From positions 1-30,135 of IMG/VR virus record IMGVR_UViG_3300007540_000061: a stretch of DNA of 30,135 nucleotides; one strand, written 5' to 3'. The notes below the pieces were generated by a model. It was not told the origin of the DNA, did no database searches, and was given only the letters and a program-made list of their open reading frames with translations. This stretch comes from a virus. Below are positions 12,359-21,526 of the stretch, piece by piece. Numbering within the stretch: the first letter of the stretch is position 1; the number at the start of each line of letters is the position of its first letter. Position numbers and translations under genes: made by a program.

Positions 12359-12627
12359 CACGCTGCTCCGTCTCGCTTGATTTTCCCGACCATGCTGGGC
12401 GAGGTACACCATTGTCCGCCCCGATTAAAAAACACCGTCCATGTGTCGCGCCCCAGATAGAAGCGCATACTTACGCCGCCGCTGGTTTCGCCCCGCCACG
12501 CCAATTCCTCACCCGCATTTCGGGAGACCTCATCAGCCGCTGCCGTGTCTGGCACGCACACGATCTGCTGCTGTGCAGCGAGCGGCGTTGCGAACAGGCA
12601 CGCGGCTATGACGAGGGCGGCGCGCAC
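12358..12627 (-). CDS. Exported small two-Cys protein
   Basis: An 89-residue protein with a Sec signal peptide: MRAALVIAACLFATPLAA with likely cleavage after AxA at about residue 18. The mature part has exactly two Cys (near residues 24 and 75) that could form a disulfide, and the pattern RFYLGRDTWTVFFNRGGQWC. Proteins with this size and pattern occur in alphaproteobacteria and their phages, often near lysis genes. The start is a GTG one base after the upstream stop. An early IAAC could imitate a lipobox, but it is too near the N-terminus. It may act in the periplasm during lysis or exclusion; function unknown. Confidence 0.65.
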   Translation of the reverse strand: MRAALVIAACLFATPLAAQQQIVCVPDTAAADEVSRNAGEELAWRGETSGGVSMRFYLGRDTWTVFFNRGGQWCTSPSMVGKIKRDGAA

Positions 12628-12628
12628 T

Positions 12629-13168
12629 CTACGTCACCTTGTATGGTGTGATGGTTAATTTCCAATTAGCGGGCGTAATTCCGTATATAACCCGCGTGGT
12701 CTTGTTGGGGATGCCATATGTCGCATTGGTTGTGATGAGTGACAAGTTCGTGGCGTCCTTTACGACCGCCCCGTGACCGCTATAAGAGCCTTCGCCCGGA
12801 CCTACGACATTCAACTCCACTATGTCCCCAATCGAATAGCCGTGCTCGGCAGTCTTGCACTCAAACTGCTGAGAAAGAAATGACGGAACTGCGCCTAGCC
12901 CATGCGCGGTTGTCGTAGTGGTGTTGATTGTAAATGGGTCTTGCACAAGAGGCGTCCCCGCCGTAACCAACCCAGCGGGCGCAGCCCACGCATTGTCGCC
13001 GCGCAAGAAGGTGGTCGCGCTTGGCGAACCGGTCGCGCTGAGTTGCGCGACGCCCACCGCATCGTCCGCGATCTTCGAGGTTGTCACCGCATCGTCTGCG
13101 ATGCTGGCAGTTACAATTTCGTCGGTAGCAATGGTGCGGACGCCGCTGGTTACTTTCGTGAGTGCCAT
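12629..13168 (-). CDS. Short fibre-like structural protein
   Basis: A 179-residue protein. The N-terminus (VTSGVRTIATDEIVTASIAD, then DDAVTTSKIADDAVGVAQL) has the repeated, trimer-forming DDAVTTSKI motif common in phage tail fibres, followed by a TFLRGDNAWAAPAG segment that is also typical of fibres. The rest is beta-rich. A GGAG precedes the ATG. It lies directly downstream of the large fibre gene and may be an accessory fibre or cap protein. Confidence 0.65.
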   Translation of the reverse strand: MALTKVTSGVRTIATDEIVTASIADDAVTTSKIADDAVGVAQLSATGSPSATTFLRGDNAWAAPAGLVTAGTPLVQDPFTINTTTTTAHGLGAVPSFLSQQFECKTAEHGYSIGDIVELNVVGPGEGSYSGHGAVVKDATNLSLITTNATYGIPNKTTRVIYGITPANWKLTITPYKVT

Positions 13169-13177
13169 CGGAATCTC

Positions 13178-13402
13178 CTACGCGTTTGCTGAAATTGCAT
13201 TATGAAACGGTGTCAGGTCTTCGTCCGTCCAAAAATCCCAACCGACCACAATTTTGAGGTGCTCGACGTTTCGCTCCACGACTGTTGGATCATCTGAATA
13301 TGCATCGGGATTCGCGGCGACTCTCTCAAGAAGCGTGACGCTATCCATTGCGGACCTATAATGCTGTGCGATTTGCTCTGGGGTTTCTACTTCACGATCC
13401 AT
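13178..13402 (-). CDS. Small protein downstream of fibre gene (74 aa)
   Basis: A 74-residue acidic helical protein: ETPEQIAQHYRSAMDSVTLL near the N-terminus, ERNVEHLKIVVGWDFWTDED in the second half. Its start overlaps the end of the fibre gene by 11 bases. Small genes of this type next to fibre genes sometimes encode fibre assembly chaperones; here that is only suggested by position. Confidence 0.65.
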   Translation of the reverse strand: MDREVETPEQIAQHYRSAMDSVTLLERVAANPDAYSDDPTVVERNVEHLKIVVGWDFWTDEDLTPFHNAISANA

Positions 13403-16400
13403 TGATCTGCTCCTTCAGGGCTGCGACCTCGGCTGACAAGTCCTGAATGGCCTTGACGAGTACCGGGATTAATTTGCCGGGTGCGGCTTCAAGCCGGTCC
13501 AGATTTTCTTTTAGTACGATATCGAGATAGTCTTCCGCACCCGCTGCGATCTGCGCCTCGTCAAGTTCTTGCGCGATGAAACCGGCTTCTTGCTGACCGA
13601 CTTTGGCACCGTCACGCGTATTCCATGTGAATTTTACGGGGTTTAGACTGTTGACGAAATCAAGGCCAAGCTCCAGCGGAACGATGTCTTTCTTATCGCG
13701 GCGATCTGACAGGGCGGTGATGGACGTTTGTTGGCAGCGCAGCGTGGCTATCGAGGCATTACCAAGCGTGATCTCATTCGATACTGTGGCACTAGAGCCT
13801 TCAGCATCAAAACCAAGAAACGTATTGTTGGTTCCAGAGGTTGTGGTATTACCTGCGTCAGTTCCGACGGCTGTGTTGGTATTCCCAGTTACTCTGACTA
13901 AAGCTCCGTGACCTACAGCTACACAATTCGTTGCCGCAGTACCTCCGATATACATTGCGTTATTACCAATCGCAACATTCTCAGAGCCAGTAGTGACGTT
14001 GTACAGGGACTGATTTCCTAGTGCAATGTTGTGACTGCCGGTCGTCACGGCCTTACAGGCATCGTAGCCTAGTGCTACGTTCTGACCGCCGCTAGAAACG
14101 CTGTTTAGTGAATTAAGTCCTATCCCAATATTATAGCTACCAGACATATTGAGAGCGCCTTCTAGTGCGTCTACGCCAACAGCAACATTATGAGTACCCG
14201 TCGCGATCTTTGCACCACTGACGGCACCCAAAATAGTATTTGAGTGTCCTGTCGTTAAGCCTCCTGCTGATAAGTTCCCTAAAGTTGTATTCTTATAACC
14301 AGTAGTAATTATGTCCCCTGCCTGATAGCCCAAGGCAGTGTTGTTGTACCCTGTTGTAGTGTCATTGAGTGCCTCACCGCCTATCGCAGTATTTCCCGTC
14401 CCCGTGGCAACTTCTAATGCATAAGACCCGACCGCTGTAGTAGTGCTAGGGCCGTTTCTAGCGGCCCTGTAGCCGATATAGGCAGAAGTGCTGCCGGTAG
14501 CACTGTCACCAGCTTCGTAGCCGATAAAGACCGATCCTTGTCCGGAGGCATTCTTACCGGCTTCCCGGCCAACGGCTGTGTTGTTTTCTCCTCCCGTGAC
14601 TGCGTTCAGAGCCATATAGCCGATTGCAACATGGCCAAACCCAGTTGTTGCTCCTCCAAGAGCCTGATAACCAACGGCTGTGCTATAGCCATAACTTGTG
14701 GTCATGCTGTCCATTGCCTGATAACCAACGGCTACATTAAATTCGGCTGTTGTTGCGGCATTTAGTGCGTTATATCCCAAGGCGGTGTTCTTGTTTGCGC
14801 TGCCATCATCATTAGCCAAGGCACCCGTACCAAGACCAACGGTTGCACCGCTTGAATTAGTCAAGGCATCGGACAGACCATCAATGTCTGATGCGCCACC
14901 ACCAGCAGCAGCTTGGAATGTAGGCGCAGAACCAGCACCATTTGAGGTTAATACCTGCCCACTTGTGCCAACAGCGGTAGCGCCGATTGCGCCTGTACCA
15001 TTACCGTAGAGGATACCATTGGCGGCAAACGTCCCGGCACCCGTACCGCCCTGTGCCACGCTGAGATCAGTCGTGAGTCCGGTAAGAGATGTGATATCCG
15101 AGTTAGCACCTGATGACGCTGCACTGAGTGCTGTTCTGGCTGCGCTAGCCGATGTTGCGCCTGTGCCACCACTAGCGATAGCCAGAGTTCCTGTTGTGTC
15201 AGTCGCAAGATCAATAGCGTTTCGGGTTATTGTTTGACCGCTTATGGTCAGATAGTCTAACGACCCGGCAAGTGTTACATCTGTTGAGTTGTCCGTACCA
15301 GCTACATCAACATTCAATGCCGTCCTCGCTGCGCTGGCAGTCGAAGCACCAGTACCACCATCTGCAATAGCTAGATCAGTCGTAAGTGTAAGCGAGCCTG
15401 CCGCAATCGCCCCTGCATCAGATACCGTAACCGTACTGTTCTGTAGCAGCTTTCCGGTCGTAGCATCAAAACGGGCAATGGCATTGTCGGTAGCAGAGGC
15501 TGGGCCAGTAACGTCGCCCGACCCCGTACCGTCTGCGCCTTGCGGGATGCTGAAATCAAACGTCGCGGCGCTGGAAGAGCCAACGTTTGTCACCGTTGCC
15601 GACGATCCCGCCGCACCTGTGGTCACCGTGCCAACGGCTATCGTTGCTGCGGAGCCTGCCGGTCCTGTTGCGCCTGTTGCGCCAGCAGGGATGCCGAAAT
15701 CAAACGTAGCGGCGCTTGACGATCCGCTATTTGTAACGGTAGGGGACGCACCCGCAGCAAGTCCCGTTGCTGTACCAGCGGCTATCGTTGCGGCTGTTCC
15801 GGCAGCACCTGTCGCACCTGTTGCCCCGGCAGGTATACCAAAGTTAAATGTAGCTGCCGAGCTTGAGCCGCTATTTGTAACGGTAGGCGAAGCACCTGCC
15901 GCAAGGCCTGTGGCCGTACCCGCAGCTATAGTAGCAGCAGCGCCTGTTGCGCCCGTTGATCCCGTTGCTCCCGTGTCTCCTTTGGGAATTGTAAAATCAA
16001 ACGTTGCAGCACTTGACGAACCACTGTTGGTAACTGACGCACTAGTTCCTGCGTTTCCGGTAGTGGTAGTTCCCACTGTAATAGTGGCGGCAGTGCCTGT
16101 TGCTCCGGTTGCGCCCGTGTCGCCACGCGGAATAATGAAGTCGAGCGTGGGGCCGGTCGCCGTCACCGACGCACTCGACCCAGCGGCACCCGTCGTCACC
16201 GTGCCGATCACCGGATCAACACCCGTCGGCGTAAGCGACATGTGCATGACCTCAATGTTGCCAGTGCCAGAAGGCGGGGCAGTTGAGAACGTCAGAGTGG
16301 TGCCGGAGACCGCGTAGGTGTCCTTCTGCTGATAGACACCGGAAATATAGACTGAGGTGTTATTTTCGGTTGATGGAGCAGAGGACAGCGTAAATGCGGT

Positions 16401-17057
16401 CTGCGAACCTGTGCCATTAAACAGATCGACGGATTGAGTTCCAGCGTAGGCTGACGCCGTCGCAGCCGAAGCCGCCGCAGACGTGGCGCTGTTTGCCGAA
16501 GCCGTGGCACTGCTGGCCGCAGCAGCAGCCGCAGCAGCAGCGCCGCTAATTGCGGATGTGGTTGGGCCGATTTCAAAAGCCGTCGCGCCCGCATTAAACG
16601 CTAAAACCGTACTGCCGGTAATATCAACCGGCAACGTCGGATCAAAGCTGCCGGTGTAGCCGTCAGGGAGCTGCGCCGTGCGATCCAGCGCGCGCTGCTG
16701 CTCTTGGTCAACAGCCGTAAGCCGGTCAAGCGCTTCTTCATGGCTTTCCGCTGGAAACGGATCATTCTCAACGTAATCGGTTTCCTGCGTCTGCGTGGTT
16801 GTCCGGTTGATAACCCATTTAACTGTGTTGGCCGGGGCAACTGCCGCAGTTACTGTGCCGGTTGCACCGTTGCCACCGGAAACCGTGAAGTCAGAACCGT
16901 TTGATTTAACTGTTTCAGCGCCGGTTGCAATGACAACTTCAACAACCTGAATCTCGGCGCTGGTTCCGGTTCCGAAGAACACATAATTGACCGCAAATTC
17001 AGTCGTGCTGCCGTTTCCAGTGTAGGAAACCGTATTTGTGGTACTAGAAATCGTCAT
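13392..17057 (-). CDS. T7-type tail fibre with collagen-like, YadA-head-like and S74 domains
   Basis: A 1221-residue fibre. Residues 1-150 match the T7 gp17 N-terminal domain that attaches to the tail (SYTGNGSTTEFAVNYVFFG; WVINRTTTQTQ; ESHEEALDRL). Then an Ala-rich linker (about 165-200), collagen-like GATGATG tracts mixed with 48-51-residue beta repeats (about 310-510), GGTGA.SA.AARTAL repeats (about 560-720) and YadA-head-like NTALGYNAL / VAVGYQAM repeats (about 750-1095). From residue 1116, SDRRDKKDIV opens an S74 intramolecular chaperone, which folds the trimer and cuts itself off. The whole should be a long receptor-binding rod. Its start overlaps the gene upstream (ATGA). Confidence 0.9.
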   Translation of the reverse strand: MTISSTTNTVSYTGNGSTTEFAVNYVFFGTGTSAEIQVVEVVIATGAETVKSNGSDFTVSGGNGATGTVTAAVAPANTVKWVINRTTTQTQETDYVENDPFPAESHEEALDRLTAVDQEQQRALDRTAQLPDGYTGSFDPTLPVDITGSTVLAFNAGATAFEIGPTTSAISGAAAAAAAAASSATASANSATSAAASAATASAYAGTQSVDLFNGTGSQTAFTLSSAPSTENNTSVYISGVYQQKDTYAVSGTTLTFSTAPPSGTGNIEVMHMSLTPTGVDPVIGTVTTGAAGSSASVTATGPTLDFIIPRGDTGATGATGTAATITVGTTTTGNAGTSASVTNSGSSSAATFDFTIPKGDTGATGSTGATGAAATIAAGTATGLAAGASPTVTNSGSSSAATFNFGIPAGATGATGAAGTAATIAAGTATGLAAGASPTVTNSGSSSAATFDFGIPAGATGATGPAGSAATIAVGTVTTGAAGSSATVTNVGSSSAATFDFSIPQGADGTGSGDVTGPASATDNAIARFDATTGKLLQNSTVTVSDAGAIAAGSLTLTTDLAIADGGTGASTASAARTALNVDVAGTDNSTDVTLAGSLDYLTISGQTITRNAIDLATDTTGTLAIASGGTGATSASAARTALSAASSGANSDITSLTGLTTDLSVAQGGTGAGTFAANGILYGNGTGAIGATAVGTSGQVLTSNGAGSAPTFQAAAGGGASDIDGLSDALTNSSGATVGLGTGALANDDGSANKNTALGYNALNAATTAEFNVAVGYQAMDSMTTSYGYSTAVGYQALGGATTGFGHVAIGYMALNAVTGGENNTAVGREAGKNASGQGSVFIGYEAGDSATGSTSAYIGYRAARNGPSTTTAVGSYALEVATGTGNTAIGGEALNDTTTGYNNTALGYQAGDIITTGYKNTTLGNLSAGGLTTGHSNTILGAVSGAKIATGTHNVAVGVDALEGALNMSGSYNIGIGLNSLNSVSSGGQNVALGYDACKAVTTGSHNIALGNQSLYNVTTGSENVAIGNNAMYIGGTAATNCVAVGHGALVRVTGNTNTAVGTDAGNTTTSGTNNTFLGFDAEGSSATVSNEITLGNASIATLRCQQTSITALSDRRDKKDIVPLELGLDFVNSLNPVKFTWNTRDGAKVGQQEAGFIAQELDEAQIAAGAEDYLDIVLKENLDRLEAAPGKLIPVLVKAIQDLSAEVAALKEQINGS
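13720..14800 (-). repeat. YadA-head-like repeats in fibre gene
   Basis: More than 15 copies of a loose motif N.A(V/L)G..A(L/M) spaced about 20-27 residues, typical of left-handed beta-roll heads of trimeric adhesins. Copies differ in sequence, so they are old. Confidence 0.7.
15540..16110 (-). repeat. Collagen-like and 144-bp beta repeats in fibre gene
   Basis: Four copies of a 48-51-residue unit (core GLAAGASPTVTNSGSSSAAT then F.F.IP.G), each joined by a GATGATG collagen-like linker. Two central copies are nearly identical, so this block could change length by recombination. Confidence 0.75.
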
Positions 17058-19393
17058 TGTGCGGGTCCTTCGTTTACTGGATCAGTATAGCCTGTATATG
17101 ACCTGATGGCTTTATAATATTGACGCAATTCTTCTTGAATTTCCGGCTCTGCCTCAGAAAGGGCCGCAAGCCTACCCATATGTGCTGCCACGTCCTTGGA
17201 TATTTCAGTAGCCGGTGTTGCCAGCCATTTGATAAAGCCGGGGTTTGTCATAAGTTTGGCTGCGCTCACCGGGGCAAGAACGCTTCCGGCGACAAGTGCA
17301 ACAGCCACACCGGATTCACCAGCTATTACTCGCTCCCCTGCTTCCGCTAAAGACCCCCAGAAAATTATCTGGTCAAAAGCGCCAGCAGTGTTGGAAAAGT
17401 TTGTGTAGCGTTTTACTTCTTTAAGAGCACCAACGACATCAACAAGATTCATCAAATCTTGAGAAACCTCGGCAAACTGAGTGCCGCCGAAAAGCGCCTC
17501 CATTCCCTCGGGGCCATTTTTCTTAATTTGCGATAGGTTTTTCATAAACGTTGCAACACTAAACTCCGCGACATCGCCAACCTGCGCCGAGGCATTTTCA
17601 CGACCAAGGTTATAAAGGGCGGACCCAGCAACATCCCCCCACTCTTCTGGAGTAAAGTTATCCCGAAGACGCTGGAGTGCCTTAATGCCCTCTTTGCCGG
17701 TGCCTTTTGCGGAAGTCATAATGTATTCATAAGCCTGATTGTCGGCATCATACTTTCTGATTTTGTCAAAAGTTTTCTGCGCTGTATCCGCAAAAATAGC
17801 TCGTTCAGTGTCGATGGCTTTTAATTTGCCACCAAGATCAGGCCGAACAGAATTTGCAGCTACGGATAGGTCGTCGGTTATCGCGTCATAGATTTTGCGA
17901 ACCGCAGAATCATAGTCACCTTCCGTTCCAGACTTCACTGCCCCCTTCTTGATTTCTCTAAGTCTAGACCTGATGTCCCTTAATTGCTTAAACGTAAGCT
18001 CCCCGCTTTCAGCCATTATGGCGTATCGAGAGTATTTGTTCACGAGTTCAAACATTGCACCCTTTGGGGCTACGTCAGCGGTTAGCTCCACAAAGTCTGC
18101 TATGAACGGCTCAAGAACAGAGTTCAGTGCAGTCATTTGCTCAACCGGAGCGTCTGCACCAATTTCATCAAAGACTTCAGTATATTTTTTATGAAACCCT
18201 TCTTTAGCGCGCTTTTCAGCGGCTTCAACAGATGCTTTCAGCGCCGCACCGGCTTCATTAGGTGTTCGCACTTGCCCCATTTTGGATGCAATACCACGCA
18301 AGGCGTCATCCAACTGAACAACAACTTTCTCAGCCTGTTTTTGCATGATGGGCGCTGCGGCCATCCTTTGCTCAAGTCCAGCGCCCGCTCGTCCAAGCAT
18401 ACCTTTACGACCAATTGCAGCGCCGACCGGCTCAATCCCAAGAGATTCAAACTTTGCAATCAAATCAGAAGCCGCGTTACGGACTGTGGGCGAAACTCCC
18501 GTCAAAACACGCTTGCCGCCCTCGGCCAACATGCGCCCACCTTTTTCGCCGCCAACAGTTAAGGCAGCACGGACCCCGCTTTCCGCAAATTCGCCAGAAA
18601 TAGTTTTTGGCGCTCTTACGCGGCCGCCAAAAATGCCTGTGGATGTATCAAATGCCCTAGCACCAAACTCAGTGCCAGCAACCAGTCCGGCATAAGTCCC
18701 CGGTCCCGGACCAGCCAATATAGTCCCGCCAAGACCACCCAGCGTTCCGCCAATTACTTCGAAGCCTGTTTTTGCATACCCAGCCACGTCGCCTAGATCA
18801 AGGCCGGGAGCGTTATACAGAGTGAATTTTTTGGTGTCTGGGTCAAAAAACAGGAAATTGTCTTCACCATACGGAACTGTTCCGGGGTAATAGTTGTTTA
18901 ATGTAGCCAGCTTTTCGTCCGTGGTTTCTAGCTCTTCAACCATAGCTCTAACCAAACCCGGCGCGCCGCTTTCGCTGTCGATGTTTTCCCGTTCCCAAGA
19001 TTTGTCCCTCTGAGCCTTTTGGGCGGCGTATGCTGGCGTGCTTTCGTGTTGGGAAATGATTTGATTAAGCTCTTCTTGAGTCACATCCGCTGGAAGACGG
19101 AACCTTTGCCCTTCATATTCAAATATCTTCACTTGCGGCACTGCGGCTGGTGCAACAGGCGTTGGTTCTACAGGCGCTGGCTCTACAGAAGCGGGTTCTG
19201 TTGGCGCAGGTTCCGCAGGTGCCTGTTCAACAGGAACTTCGGCAGGCACTTCAGCAGAAGCCATTTGAACCGGCTCTACCTCTTCGGTTGGCAATGCCTG
19301 CTCTTGCTGCGGGATTAACGCAGAAAGCGCACCAGCAACCTGATCCATATCAATTTGACCATTAAGAAGGTCTAATGTTTGAGGCTCTGCCAT
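17054..19393 (-). CDS. Large internal virion protein with Pro/Glu/Ala-rich segment
   Basis: A 779-residue protein in the position of a T7 gp16-type ejection protein, although no lytic transglycosylase motif is visible. Residues 40-87 form a Pro/Ala/Glu/Val repeat tract (EPAPTEPASVEPAPVEP). Residues 88-120 contain FEYEGQRFRLPADVTQEELN, a small domain common in phage ejection proteins. A Gly-rich hydrophobic stretch (207-245) and another near residue 710 could insert into membranes; the rest is helical. It probably leaves the capsid to help DNA cross the envelope. Size and position support this; it is not a clear homology. Confidence 0.65.
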   Translation of the reverse strand: MAEPQTLDLLNGQIDMDQVAGALSALIPQQEQALPTEEVEPVQMASAEVPAEVPVEQAPAEPAPTEPASVEPAPVEPTPVAPAAVPQVKIFEYEGQRFRLPADVTQEELNQIISQHESTPAYAAQKAQRDKSWERENIDSESGAPGLVRAMVEELETTDEKLATLNNYYPGTVPYGEDNFLFFDPDTKKFTLYNAPGLDLGDVAGYAKTGFEVIGGTLGGLGGTILAGPGPGTYAGLVAGTEFGARAFDTSTGIFGGRVRAPKTISGEFAESGVRAALTVGGEKGGRMLAEGGKRVLTGVSPTVRNAASDLIAKFESLGIEPVGAAIGRKGMLGRAGAGLEQRMAAAPIMQKQAEKVVVQLDDALRGIASKMGQVRTPNEAGAALKASVEAAEKRAKEGFHKKYTEVFDEIGADAPVEQMTALNSVLEPFIADFVELTADVAPKGAMFELVNKYSRYAIMAESGELTFKQLRDIRSRLREIKKGAVKSGTEGDYDSAVRKIYDAITDDLSVAANSVRPDLGGKLKAIDTERAIFADTAQKTFDKIRKYDADNQAYEYIMTSAKGTGKEGIKALQRLRDNFTPEEWGDVAGSALYNLGRENASAQVGDVAEFSVATFMKNLSQIKKNGPEGMEALFGGTQFAEVSQDLMNLVDVVGALKEVKRYTNFSNTAGAFDQIIFWGSLAEAGERVIAGESGVAVALVAGSVLAPVSAAKLMTNPGFIKWLATPATEISKDVAAHMGRLAALSEAEPEIQEELRQYYKAIRSYTGYTDPVNEGPAQ

Positions 19394-19394
19394 C

Positions 19395-21041
19395 TTATCT
19401 TTTCACCACTACTTGTCCGCTGGCATCTCGTTCTACAACTATGACGCTGGGCTCAACTGGCGCAGCGGCTGGTGCAGCGGCTGGTTCGCCGGGAGCGTCA
19501 GCAGCAGGGGCGGCGGCGGCCGCGCCGCCGGGAAGAACTCTCGGAGTGGCTTTTACACCTTCAAAAAAGACCTGATATGTTTGTCCTCGCATACCAATTT
19601 CGCTTGGTTTGTATCCAGTTTCCGCCAAAAGGTCATCTATGATGCCCTTTGTTAGATCAAGGCCAACTTCCTTGAACCCCTGAGCCGCTGCGAACGCTTC
19701 TTCAACTAGGCTGTCCGCAACTGCTTCGCCTTCGGCCAGAGAGCTTATATATGACCTAAATCTAGCTGACGCAGAAAGCGTTGTGCCAGCTAACTTAATG
19801 TCAGAGTCTCGCACAACTGCGCCATCATCGATCAGCTTAAGATAAAAATTCAGAACACCAAGCCCGGCTGCTTTGTTTCCAGCTTTCCACATATCATATT
19901 GTGATTGCACATCGGCCATGTTTTTGTACATACCCCAAACAGGAGAAAGCCATTTTTCAGCCTCTTTGTTAGCGCCTTGAACTGAAAGTTTCCCGTTAGG
20001 AAGTCGGTCTTTGTTGTAGTCAACCACCGGAACCTCAAATTTAATATTTGGATCACCAGCCAGCCCAATTCTCTGAGGAAGAGGCATCCTGCTAAGTTCT
20101 TCGTCGCTAATGCCAAGATCGGCTGCGTTACGCGTAATTTTTTCGCCCAGCGTCGCATCAGGAGCAAGGTCTGCCCCCACGACAAAGTTCACGGCCTTGC
20201 CCTGATCAACTTGAAGGCCGCTTGCAATAAGACGGTTTACCGTGTCCTCACGCCCAGCCATTTCAACGCGAGCTTTGTTTTCAGCCTGTGCAAAATTAGC
20301 TATCTGTCTGTTGAATTGATCTCTTTTTGACGGGTCGAGATATTTTCCAAGGACCGGGTTGTCTAAAAGCAAGGCGCGCGCGTCTTGCCATGCACCGCGA
20401 TTAAGCAATCCAACGACGCCCTGCTCCATAACTGCGGAGCGTCCGGCGTCACGAAGGCTGCGTTCCGATGCGGTGTCCAGCGCTTCGGCATATTTATTGA
20501 CAATAGCGTCAACCTGATCGAACGAACTACGCAAGGCCTTAGGGTCGCTGGCAACCATTGCGGCAATAGGCGCGATTTCGTTTTGGGCTTTCCCAGTTAT
20601 AAATTTGCGCTGCTCAGTGTTTTGATACTTGATCATCTGATTAGCGTATTGACCAGCGCGGCTTCTTAAACTTGCTTCAAGCTGCGCTTTTGCGTTTGCG
20701 CTCCCGCTAAAATTATTAACGGTCTCCATAATTCGCTGTTCGACTCCAGCGTTAAAATTGCCAATCGTGTTCTGTGCAGGATCAAGAATGTTCCCCGCCT
20801 CAAGCGCAGCGTTGTAGTCTGTCAGGGTAGCTTGCTCGAACTGGTCGTTCGCTACCGCAGAGCTAATAATATCCTCACGGTTCTGAATGCGCGTTGCAGC
20901 CGCATCAAGCGCGGAGGCGACCTGCGTCATGCCCTCGCCTATGCCACTAAGCGGGCTGGTTGCCAGAGACAACGGAACGCCCTGCATCCCGGTGCTGCCG
21001 GGAACAGATGCTTTGCTTGTGTATTTCGGAACCATTGCCAT
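19395..21041 (-). CDS. Internal virion protein (T7 gp15-position)
   Basis: A 548-residue, mainly helical protein with no membrane segment. The open frame continues to a TTG at 21071, but the ATG at 21041 has AAGGA ahead of it and avoids overlap with the preceding gene, so I chose it. The N-terminus (MAMVPKYTSKASVPGSTGMQ) is followed by long Ala/Gln-rich helices, and the C-terminus is an Ala/Pro-rich tail (about residues 510-548). The position between the small and the large internal proteins matches T7 gp15. Confidence 0.65.
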   Translation of the reverse strand: MAMVPKYTSKASVPGSTGMQGVPLSLATSPLSGIGEGMTQVASALDAAATRIQNREDIISSAVANDQFEQATLTDYNAALEAGNILDPAQNTIGNFNAGVEQRIMETVNNFSGSANAKAQLEASLRSRAGQYANQMIKYQNTEQRKFITGKAQNEIAPIAAMVASDPKALRSSFDQVDAIVNKYAEALDTASERSLRDAGRSAVMEQGVVGLLNRGAWQDARALLLDNPVLGKYLDPSKRDQFNRQIANFAQAENKARVEMAGREDTVNRLIASGLQVDQGKAVNFVVGADLAPDATLGEKITRNAADLGISDEELSRMPLPQRIGLAGDPNIKFEVPVVDYNKDRLPNGKLSVQGANKEAEKWLSPVWGMYKNMADVQSQYDMWKAGNKAAGLGVLNFYLKLIDDGAVVRDSDIKLAGTTLSASARFRSYISSLAEGEAVADSLVEEAFAAAQGFKEVGLDLTKGIIDDLLAETGYKPSEIGMRGQTYQVFFEGVKATPRVLPGGAAAAAPAADAPGEPAAAPAAAPVEPSVIVVERDASGQVVVKR

Positions 21042-21051
21042 TTTATTGTCC

Positions 21052-21525
21052 TTATTTAATCTTACCGGCAAGCTGCGCCGTAGACGATGCGCCCGTCAGA
21101 AGTGATTTAACCGCCTCGCCTCTGGCCTTTTGCTTCGCCACTGCGCCTTCAAAACCTGCTAACTGCGCGCGTTGCTGCCCTGCTCGAAAGCCCATCTCGC
21201 CACCGTATCGGATTGCAAGGTTTTCAAGCTCGGCCTCCTCCGCGCTCATGTCTACAACGTCGCCCATGTCCAGCAATTCACCGCCTGTGGAGGCCATAGA
21301 GGCCCGCTGACTGCCCGCGAACAACCTTGCCTGACGTTCCTGCGCCCTAGCGTCGAACTCGGCCTTCTGACGCGCTGCAATGGCCTCGTTCTCAGCAATC
21401 TGCGCGTTGTAATTAGCAAGATTCTGAGCCGACTTGCCCTGCTGAATTGCGCCAAGCGTACTAACCGCCGTGCCAGCACCTGCCGCAACGGTTGAAATTA
21501 TCGCTAATTCTGCCCCAGTACACAT
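21052..21525 (-). CDS. Small internal virion protein (T7 gp14-like)
   Basis: A 157-residue protein. A hydrophobic N-terminal helix (about residues 5-27, LAIISTVAAGAGTAVSTLGA) precedes a long coiled-coil region (NYNAQIAENEAIAARQKAEF) with QRASMASTGGELLD, the motif of T7 gp14-like internal proteins. Such proteins insert in the outer membrane during DNA entry. It starts after the tail tubular B gene, as expected. Confidence 0.8.
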   Translation of the reverse strand: MCTGAELAIISTVAAGAGTAVSTLGAIQQGKSAQNLANYNAQIAENEAIAARQKAEFDARAQERQARLFAGSQRASMASTGGELLDMGDVVDMSAEEAELENLAIRYGGEMGFRAGQQRAQLAGFEGAVAKQKARGEAVKSLLTGASSTAQLAGKIK

Positions 21526-21526
21526 A

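Noticed and set aside
15289-16317. Open frame of 342 codons on the plus strand inside the fibre gene
   Set aside because: It mirrors the repetitive Ala/Gly/Thr codons of the fibre and is Ala/Pro/Val-rich with no domain; no ribosome binding site is evident and the opposite strand is a clear fibre gene.
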